Below, in pieces: positions 11,301-16,467 of a DNA stretch of 64,000 nucleotides (positions are counted from its first letter, which is position 1; the number at the start of each line of letters is the position of its first letter). Made by a program: the position numbers and the translations under genes. Origin of the DNA: Stomorhina lunata. Lineage: Eukaryota > Arthropoda > Insecta > Diptera > Rhiniidae. The notes under the pieces are model-generated. The model was given only the letters and a program-made list of their open reading frames with translations, had not been told where the DNA came from and ran no database searches. The stretch covers positions 653,346 through 717,345 of the forward strand of contig OW121745.1 in assembly GCA_933228675.1 (NCBI GenBank). Direction: 5' to 3'.

Positions 11301-12997
11301 CCCCTTCATAGTACATCCAATGGACAGGTGGAACGTTTCCACAGTACGTTAACGGAAATTGCAAGATGTCTTAAATTAGATGACATCTCCAGCGACCCAC
11401 TAGACCTTATTCTCCTTGCCACATCTAAATATAATAGGACAGTTCACTCCACTGTTAGTATGAGACCAATTGACATAATTAAAACCATACCAGAGGACTT
11501 AAAAGAAACGATCCAATTAAGAATTACAGCTAAACAGAAATCCGACTTAGACTACCATAATAGAAATACAGTTATAAGAACATATAATCCCGGCGACAAG
11601 GTCTATGTAAAAACCAATAAGCGTTTAGGTAACAAATTTAGCAAGGTCTTCAATGAAAGAATAGTCCAGGAAGACTTAGGAACAACACTTAAAATTGACG
11701 ACCGAATTGTTCATAAAGACAACATTAAATTTCTCGCTGCAACCTGAAAATTTTCTAGTTGGAAATAAACTCCAATAGCAATGACAAACGAAATTGTTTA
11801 TTTATTTATTTTATGATATTTAATTTATGTTACGCATATGAGTATTTGTAAAAGAATTTCGAAATCCTTATTTCAGAGTTTTTATCAAAATCCAGTTTTT
11901 TCACTCCTTATAATTTTTTCAATATTTCAGACGTGGACGTCTGAATCTTAAAAGGGGGAGTAGTTAACGATAGGGTTAACGAATTGATTTTTATTTTATT
12001 ACTTTGTTGCTACTCTTCCTTTCATTCATGTTTTTATTACTTGTTTATTGCTATTTAAAATTAACATTCTTAATTGTTACTATGCAAAATATTTTCATTG
12101 ATATTCTTTTTCATTGATCTCCCTTTTGCTTGATATTTGTTTACTATCCTTTGTTGTTTTACTATCACATTTTTAGTGATATTTTTCCATTCATTAAAAA
12201 TTTAAGTCAGTCCGTTTCAAATTACGCCCGTGTAAAGAAGTTTGTAAAAGAAATAATATTTAAATCAGAAGTGAAATATTAATTTTTAAGAAGTGACAAT
12301 TCTTAATAAAAATATGATATAATTCATAACACTGTTGTGTAATTAATAAGCATTTAAAAATTTAATTTAAATATAAAATAAATTATAATAAAACAAACTC
12401 TACATAGTGGAAAAATTAAATATAAAAATACAGGATAAAACTAGAAATTAATAAAAGTATTAATTCAAAATATTTAAAAATTTAATATAAGTATAATCTT
12501 AAAATTAAATCTAACTGAAAAGTTCTACATAGTAGAAAAAGGAAAAATTCCACATAGTGGAAAAGTTAAAACGATTTAAAATTTTTAATAAAATAAACCT
12601 TAGAACTAATTGAAGACAGTGTTATATTAAAACATTTGAGATTACTCGTTTATAATAAAAATTTGTGAAAAGGAAAGTAAAAGAGCGTTTTATTGGCACG
12701 GACTAACCCCTACTAAATCATCAAAATTAATTTGTACAAAACATAAAATATTTTCGTTTATTTATATAGGATTTAGCTTCATTATTGAATGAATCAGTAA
12801 GTGGCAAAAACATCCTAGAATTTTATGCTTCACGCAAAGATTTAAAAAATAACTATCGTGATGAGCTGATTCAGATTATAGTACATCAAATTCTAAAAAA
12901 GGATCTCACACTTCATCCTCCCGATTTCCAAGATATATTGACAGAAATATGCACATTTTTTCCAACGGAAGATGAAGTTTTTACTAACTACCTATAA
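5353..12997 (+). CDS. SAM-domain protein gene, four exons, SAMD3-like family
   Basis: The predicted exons are 5353-5548, 5625-5746, 5802-5930 and 12770-12997. All introns start GT (GTAAGT, GTTTTA, GTAAAA) and end AG, and the phases join into one open frame of 224 residues. Residues about 45-110 look like a sterile alpha motif: a FDLECVFPYL helix, then LQYMKAEDVKEAIPPLGLR, the typical 'edge' of SAM domains. The C-terminal part (LLNESVSGKNILEFYASRKDL to a FPTEDEVF end) matches the pattern I recall from the numerous SAMD3-like proteins of animals. Its function is unknown; SAM domains usually mediate protein association. Introns 1 and 2 are 76 and 55 bp. Intron 3 is 6839 bp only because of a retrotransposon insertion and would be 74 bp without it. 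AATAAA follows the stop at 13003. The ORF shows no mutation. Confidence 0.72.
5972..6742 (+). repeat. gypsy-A 5' LTR
   Basis: A 771-bp LTR from AGTTAACGATAGGG to the TTAATT that runs into the primer-binding site. It matches the 3' LTR except for two transitions in the segment near 6408-6415. It contains the repeated word CATAGTGGAAAA and related forms at about 6410-6570. Confidence 0.93.
6742..6752 (+). promoter_or_regulatory. gypsy-A primer-binding site
   Basis: TGGCGCCCAAC starts on the last base of the LTR. This 11-mer is the familiar complement of a tRNA-Lys 3' end used by gypsy-type elements and many retroviruses; the tRNA assignment is from memory. It primes minus-strand DNA synthesis. 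Confidence 0.8.
7260..8687 (+). CDS. gypsy-A Gag
   Basis: An intact 475-residue Gag starts at an ATG after a 517-bp leader. The N-terminal 80 residues are acidic and helical. The middle (about residues 95-280, with FKGEGFKYVSWRQAAVTAHKLF and later GLNKPLCDTLF) has the character of a Ty3/gypsy capsid. The last third is a Pro/Gln/Asn-rich tail (about 300-430) with no CCHC zinc knuckle, as in several errantiviruses. It assembles the particle in the cytoplasm. The stop TAG at 8685-8687 lies within a stem-loop behind a slippery site, so Pol is probably made by -1 frameshifting. Confidence 0.88.
   Translation: MNSLEETIDEIDEALNLLKNFSLSDKTPTQRTMDEATLNSIINAAVKQATEQARGEFQGIVDQLSKKIDELQTPPAVQEYKNIEIVEGVDCDESLDIVKSVPEFKGEGFKYVSWRQAAVTAHKLFERYQGSSKYYQAVAILRNKIVGRADSVLSSYNTVLNFYAILDRLDFAYSDKTSIYTLEQELSTLRQGQRPIINFYSEVESKLTSIINKVIMSYDGNSSLIQSLNQKYRMDALRVFISGLNKPLCDTLFSCKPVDLPSALAMAQELETNQNRYRFATIYNNGLGNTQQVYFPHTNPRFNNFNAPFPNNQPSDNFSRQPIKNLPFNSQVQQPQQHYVQPQQFFPPPSHFYSKVPISNLPFNNQMRQPLSQPKPFYTRPPQNPRADIQSPNSQGLNLQPRLQPIDTDVSMRTVRSTSRPNFQVRQSVNHLGHESQPENPWEEQSASANQENMTFEDEINFLGENQFSPTLREE
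8642..8694 (+). promoter_or_regulatory. Predicted -1 ribosomal frameshift site of gypsy-A
   Basis: The heptamer TTTTTTA (8642-8648) is in the required phase (AAT TTT TTA in the gag frame), the same heptamer as used in HIV-1. After 12 nt, TTCTCCCCTA (8661-8670) pairs with TAGGGGGGAA (8685-8694) over 10 bp with one G-U, around a 14-nt loop. The right arm contains the gag stop. The -1 frame is open through here and reaches the protease DTG. A competing hairpin, GGGGA (8649-8653) with TCCCC (8664-8668), is also possible. Confidence 0.7.
8688..8879 (+). pseudogene. gypsy-A protease segment with one frame break
   Basis: The retroviral aspartic protease motif LLVDTGSTKSYIK is encoded in the -1 frame relative to gag (Asp codon at 8714). 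After the run of five A at about 8740-8744 the conserved frame changes by one base and continues without further stops into the reverse transcriptase ORF. A one-base insertion in the A-run is the simplest reading. This copy would thus make a truncated protease and no Pol, unless the base is a sequencing error. The flap and second strand (VHGASK, GILGFNF) are intact. Confidence 0.7.
8880..11747 (+). CDS. gypsy-A Pol: reverse transcriptase, RNase H, integrase
   Basis: An open stretch of 955 codons. The first codon of this stretch (TTG) is only where the open frame can be entered; the real N-terminus is the protease upstream. Reverse transcriptase spans about residues 80-260, with the catalytic YIDDIIIFS at about 253. 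RNase H follows, with TTDASSHAIGAVLSQ at about 411 and TDHQPL at about 470. Integrase has a zinc-binding region near 650-700 (HSRAHRSL, CKTC), the first Asp in HVDIYN (about 727), the second in VCDNEKSF (about 780) and the Glu in NGQVERFHSTL (about 815). All catalytic residues are kept. The HSTSNGQVERFHSTL wording is typical of gypsy/17.6-type integrases. With two LTR differences and one frame break, this is a barely decayed copy. Confidence 0.9.
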   Translation: MPLFDGILGFNFIKGINGVIDTGNNVMFFEGGHESLKYLNLDAINNLVLETIPKNMEAELYDIIQENAAVFAKPNEALPYNTNISATIRTKDEEPIYSRYQSYPISMIDFVNKEVEQLLKDGIIRPSRSPYNSPVWVVDKKGLDECGRPNKRLVFDFTKLNSKTICDKYPIPDPSVIMANLGKAKFFTTLDLKSGFHQINLVESDREKTAFSMNNGKYEFCRLPFGLKNAPSIFQRAIDDILREDIGKCCHVYIDDIIIFSDSERSHMYDINKILKKLLNANMRVSLEKSKFFQTSVEYLGFIVSTKGIKTCPSKIEAIVNYETPSTLRGLRSFLGLAGYYRRFVKDYASIAKPLTKYLRGENGHVGTRQSKFVKIELDNEALTAFEKLKKLLASEDVLLLYPNFEKPFDLTTDASSHAIGAVLSQGGRPITMISRTLSPAEENYATNERELLAIVWALKSLRHYLYGTKNINIFTDHQPLTFSVSDRNPNSKIKRWKAFIEEYSPTFFYKPGRDNVVADALSRQFLNMATDSTSSDSIQACASEISLTEVIPTVENPVNCFKNQIILVQENFVKKETKIIFRNRIRYRISYRTTEDLLESIHTSINPRVVNAIHCELHCLAQIQHFLISNYPSVKFRYTKKFVTDVFNPSDQLEILNSEHSRAHRSLRENINQVLQDYYFPNIKKQLKNIIATCKTCREAKYSRHPQKQQIAETPIPSSVGEILHVDIYNTNKLFFLTCLDKFSKFAVVKPIASRAIIDVKPALLETLNLFGNTRVIVCDNEKSFNSETVRTLIKNNFGADIYAIPPLHSTSNGQVERFHSTLTEIARCLKLDDISSDPLDLILLATSKYNRTVHSTVSMRPIDIIKTIPEDLKETIQLRITAKQKSDLDYHNRNTVIRTYNPGDKVYVKTNKRLGNKFSKVFNERIVQEDLGTTLKIDDRIVHKDNIKFLAAT
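11748..11961 (+). other. gypsy-A 3' untranslated segment and polypurine tract
   Basis: No coding sequence is visible where errantiviruses would carry env. The polypurine tract AAAAGGGGGAG (11950-11960) sits directly before the 3' LTR and would prime plus-strand synthesis. Confidence 0.8.
11962..12732 (+). repeat. gypsy-A 3' LTR
   Basis: This 771-bp LTR is the same length as the 5' LTR with two base differences. It is followed by the TGTA target duplication and then by the remainder of the small host intron with its acceptor at 12768-12769. Confidence 0.93.
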
Positions 12998-13112
12998 TCT
13001 AAAATAAATAAATCAAAATTTTAAAATATAGGAATACTATTACATTCCTCGAAAGGGAAAAAAAAATAATAAAAAATGTGTTTTATTTTGTCACCAAATA
13101 CGAATATTATAA

Positions 13113-13528
13113 TAAGAAAAAACGTGCTTAAATTAAGATTTTCTGCTTGAAAGTAGAGTAAATGCGAAAAATCTTATTTAAAGAATAAAATCTTATTTTT
13201 CAAGATTGTTTGTAAGATCGCAATCTTGAAAAAGTTCTAAGAACAAGATCGAGAATTAAGAATGCGTTCTTATTATTTAAGATTATGTTCTTATTAATTA
13301 AGAGTGTATTCTTAAAAATTGAGAATTTAATCTTAATTAATAAGAACACATTCTTAGTTATCGATCCTGTGCTTAGATTTTTTTTAAGATTGCGATCTTA
13401 CAAAGAATCTTAAAAAAATAAGATTTTATTCTCAAAATAAGATTTTTCGTATTTACTCTACTTTCAAGCAGAAAAAGTTTCGATTTCAAGCAGAAAATCT
13501 TATTATCAGCACGTTTTTTCCCTGAGTG
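13113..13528 (+). repeat. Right subterminal inverted repeats of the SAM-gene element
   Basis: A strongly palindromic segment. AAAAAACGTGCT, then AAGATTTTCTGCTTGAAAGTA, then GAGTAAATGCGAAAAATCTTA at 13117-13172 recur inverted at about 13437-13521, and CACTCAGGG closes the element. The centre is AAGAAT/ATTCTTA chains like those of the left end. It could also be a separate MITE abutting the gene. Confidence 0.6.
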
Positions 13529-13530
13529 TA

Positions 13531-13785
13531 ATGAATGTACTTTCGTTAAGTTTGAAGTTTCTAACTTTCATGGTTTATCAAATTCAATGATAAATACAAA
13601 ATATTGCACCATTTGGTCCACTATTTACCCTATTTGGGACCTTTCTGGACCAAGCTTTGAAACAAAACATATCCCAAAACCACCTCAAGGGAATGTTCTA
13701 TCTAATTAAAAAATTCATCAAAATCGGTCGAACCGTTTAGGAGTCAACCTCAAACAAATAAACAAACAAACACATTTATAATATA
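13531..13785 (+). repeat. Spacer with a retroposon-like 3' tail
   Basis: No gene is seen. The stretch 13715-13785 (AAAATCGGTCGAACCGTTTAG, then GGAGTCAACCTCAAACAAA and short ACAA repeats) has the look of the conserved 3' ends of RTE-type LINEs or derived SINEs in insects. This is recognised by eye only. Confidence 0.35.
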
Positions 13786-14356
13786 TAGGTTTTTACTTTC
13801 AAATTAGTGTTTTTTCAGGTCAAATGAAACATTTTTTATATCATATTAAATGTTTTTCAAAACAAATTAAAATATTTTCAAAATAAATTAAATTATTATC
13901 AAAGCAAATTAAATTTTTTAAATTTGAAATTAAAGCTTTTTTCATTTTCAATTCAATTTTTTTCTTTTTAGGTTAAATTTTTTTAAATTCATTTTCGTTT
14001 AAAAATAAAACTTTTAGAAAAAATACGTTTGTTCCCGTACTTATAATTTTTTACAATTTTTTAACCGAAATTCTGAGTAAATCTTGGAGTAAAGTAACAA
14101 ACATAATATTTTTTTAAATCTGATCACTTTTCTTTTACTCTTCTTTGTTTTCTACACTAAATTGGTAAGTATTTCGAATATTCTCTCTTAAATATCTGCT
14201 CTTTTTAGAGTATACTAAAAAGAGCAAATATTTTAAAATTTACCGTTAAGACTGCTTTCAGATGACTTTACCGAAAACACGTGTCATAATTGTTTTAAGC
14301 TTGGCGTAAAGTTTGTGCTTTAAAAAAAATAGTTGAATTTAAATAATAATTAAAAT

Positions 14357-15505
14357 ATGTCATCGATCACTGATAGTAATTCTAACTCTGATGCTGAGGC
14401 AACAGTTTCACGAAACTATCGTCGTATTCGAATTTTAGCAGATAGTTCTTCCGAAGAAAGCTCATCAGAAATATCTGCACGTGCACGTGGCACTAGACGT
14501 GGTAAATACGACCATGTAAGTCTAGACAAAAAGAATATTTTGATAAAATTTTATGATGAGGGAAGAAGCATTTTTGATTCGGCAGAAATAGCTGGCATTA
14601 ATAAAAACACTGCTACATCAATTATAAACCGTTATAAGAAAGACGGATGCGTTGTAAGCAAAAACCGAGGTGGTCGTCATCATTCCAAATTGACACCAGA
14701 AATATTGGATAGAATCGAATCTATAATTGAAAGCAATCCTAGTATTACAATAAAAGGTATCCGTAAAAAGATTGCAGACGAACACAATGGGGAAATAAGT
14801 ACAACAAGCATACATGCGCTAAAAACTTTGAAAATCATTGCCAAAATTGCCACAATTAATATAGACCGCCTAAATAATGAATATACAATTCAACGACGCA
14901 TACCGTATGCAGTTAATTTTGCTCAGAATGCACCTGAAATAAGACAAAAAATAATATTTATTGACGAGTCCGGCTTCAATTATCACCTCAGAAGAAATAA
15001 GGCAAGATCTAAAATTAATACTGCAGCACGTGTCATTGTGCCCACTGTTAGAGGACGAAATGTTTCCCTCATTGCAGCTATGAACATACATGGCGTTTTA
15101 CATCAAAAAGTAATTGCAAATTCTGCAGTTAATACTAATATTTTTGTATCTTTCCTTGATGAACTTTTCAACAAATTAGCTGAATCCAATATCACTGGTG
15201 CTTGGCTTATATTAGACAATGCAAAGATACACAAAACGCAGGAAGTGAAGGATAAAACTATGGAGTCTGGTCATATATTAGTTTTTCTTCCTCCTTACTC
15301 TCCTATGCTTAACCCCATAGAAAAAGTTTTTTCAAAAACTAAACTCTGTGCTCGAAATTTGTTGTCAGATCCAGAAAATAATATTGACTTGGTTACAATT
15401 ATTAAACGTTCCGTAGAATCTGTAACACCCTCAGATTGCAACAATTATTACGTTGACATGACAATGATTCTTCCATTAGCTGCATCTGGAGAACCTTTGC
15501 ATTAA
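14357..15505 (+). CDS. IS630-Tc1-mariner transposase, DD34E
   Basis: An intact 382-residue transposase. The first 50 residues are acidic/serine-rich and then basic (RARARGTRRGK, a possible nuclear signal). A helix-turn-helix follows at about 60-100 (AEIAGINKNTATSIINRYKK), with a GGRH motif before a second DNA-binding helix set (about 110-160). The catalytic triad is Asp in FIDESGFNYH (about 202), Asp in LILDNAKIH (286) and Glu in SPMLNPIEKVF (321), so 34 residues lie between the second Asp and the Glu. It would cut and paste the flanking 2.4-kb element at TA sites. Length and motifs are complete, so activity is possible. The start ATG at 14357 is the first in frame after a stretch of stops. 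Confidence 0.92.
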   Translation: MSSITDSNSNSDAEATVSRNYRRIRILADSSSEESSSEISARARGTRRGKYDHVSLDKKNILIKFYDEGRSIFDSAEIAGINKNTATSIINRYKKDGCVVSKNRGGRHHSKLTPEILDRIESIIESNPSITIKGIRKKIADEHNGEISTTSIHALKTLKIIAKIATINIDRLNNEYTIQRRIPYAVNFAQNAPEIRQKIIFIDESGFNYHLRRNKARSKINTAARVIVPTVRGRNVSLIAAMNIHGVLHQKVIANSAVNTNIFVSFLDELFNKLAESNITGAWLILDNAKIHKTQEVKDKTMESGHILVFLPPYSPMLNPIEKVFSKTKLCARNLLSDPENNIDLVTIIKRSVESVTPSDCNNYYVDMTMILPLAASGEPLH

Positions 15506-15672
15506 ATTAAATTACAATCATAATTTTTAAAACATATAAAAATTATTATTTTTGATTCTCAAACAAAAAAGTTTTAAAATAAAATTGTTTCTTTTATCTA
15601 CATATTTTATTTGACTTTTTGTTTGAAATTCAAACATAAGAAATTTGAAATAATTTTCAAAACTAAGACATT

Positions 15673-15900
15673 CCGGTATGTGATGGAAATCGATCGTTTG
15701 CAAATCGATCAATTTCTGATATATTTTCGAGATAATTTCGGTTATTTTCACAAAAAAAGGAAAACTTAGGCTTTAATCCTTTTGACTAATATCTCGTCTT
15801 TCATTTGGCTTAAATTCTTTTGTAGAAATAGGGAAAACTATCTCAAAAATATATCTGAAATCGAACGATTTGAAAACGATCGATTTCCATCACATACCGG
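15673..15900. mobile_element. 228-bp palindromic MITE nested in the Tc1-type element
   Basis: The ends CCGGTATGTGATGGAAATCG are perfectly inverted, and complementarity continues imperfectly for about 70 bp per side, so most of the element is stem. It is bordered by ATT on both sides (15670-15672 and 15901-15903), a likely 3-bp target duplication. It has no coding capacity. The superfamily is not recognised. Confidence 0.75.
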
Positions 15901-16187
15901 ATTATTACTTATGTATGTATGTAAATAAAATTAAAAAATATTTAAGTTTCTAGAAGAATTAAGCTTAGTTTAAAAATAATTTAATTTGAAATATAAAAAA
16001 TTTAATTTGAATTTAAATAAAGTGAATTTAAAATAAAAAATATTGTATTTAAATTGAAAAAAGTTGAATTTGTTTTTAAAAAAGTTTAATTTTATCTAAA
16101 TAAAATTTAATTTGCCTTACAAAAAATTGAGTTTGACTTAAAAATAATTTATTTTGATCCAAAAAATCTTTAATTTGAGAGTAAAAA

Positions 16188-16190
<3 letters not shown>

Positions 16191-16219
<29 letters not shown>
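16191..16219. repeat. (TA)n microsatellite
   Basis: An uninterrupted alternating T-A run of about 29 bases directly after the right end of the Tc1-type transposon, continuous with its TA target. Confidence 0.95.
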
Positions 16220-16220
<1 letters not shown>

Positions 16221-16432
16221 CCAATTCACAGTCTCTGCTATTGTGTGCTATTGTCCTATTGTCATAAATATTTATGACTGTCATAAAAATTTTGTTGGTA
16301 TTTCCCATTAAAAAATATTATATTACAATATCACTTTGAAACCTATGTTTACTCCGTGTCTCAGTGAAATGTGTTTTATATTTGTGTTGGTTTGTGATAT
16401 TTCTAAGTCTAGTATTTTTTTGTGAAAATTAT

Positions 16433-16436
<4 letters not shown>
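16220..16436. other. Short unassigned spacer
   Basis: Nothing coding is recognised. A small imperfect inverted repeat (TGTCATAAATATTTATGACTG) is at about 16260-16280. Confidence 0.5.

Positions 16437-16467
<31 letters not shown>

Larger units (their letters stand above)
5972..12732 (+). mobile_element. gypsy-A: gypsy/errantivirus-type LTR retrotransposon in an intron
   Basis: A complete 6761-bp element with 771-bp LTRs, flanked by the 4-bp target duplication TGTA (5968-5971 and 12733-12736). By my alignment the LTRs differ at two positions, so the insertion is recent. The order is LTR, primer-binding site, gag, protease, reverse transcriptase, RNase H, integrase, polypurine tract, LTR. LTR ends AGTTAAC...TTAATT and the TGGCGCCCAAC primer site are as in gypsy-type errantiviruses. 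No envelope gene is present: only 214 bp separate the pol stop from the 3' LTR. It lies in the third intron of the SAM-domain gene in the same orientation, so the LTR polyadenylation signals could cut that transcript short. Confidence 0.93.
4923..13528 (+). mobile_element. Candidate TIR DNA element carrying a SAM-domain gene (non-autonomous)
   Basis: The left end reads CACTAAGAGAAAAATGACG. The inverted right end reads CACTCAGGGAAAAAACGTG, so the two ends are similar but imperfect. Both are bordered by TA (4921-4922 and 13529-13530). Inside each end lies several hundred bases of short inverted and direct subrepeats built from AAGAT, ATCTT and AAGAAT, at about 4970-5235 and 13130-13500. A four-exon SAM-domain gene lies between them; no transposase is visible. 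Without the nested retrotransposon and one copy of its target duplication, the element is about 1.84 kb. CACT ends with dense subterminal repeats recall CACTA/CMC-type elements, but without a transposase the superfamily is open. Confidence 0.5.
13788..16190 (+). mobile_element. Tc1/mariner-superfamily DNA transposon, autonomous-looking
   Basis: A 2403-bp element with inverted ends that start GGTTTTTACT(T/C)TCAAATTA and are flanked by TA on each side (13786-13787 and 16191-16192). Subterminal regions are full of CAAATTAAA-type words on the left and their complements on the right. One uninterrupted transposase gene occupies 14357-15505. The right half carries a nested MITE. The right flank is a (TA)n run, so the exact TA used cannot be decided. 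Confidence 0.82.

Noticed and set aside
11748..11961. Envelope gene in gypsy-A
   Set aside because: Only 214 bp with no signal peptide or membrane segment; env is absent.
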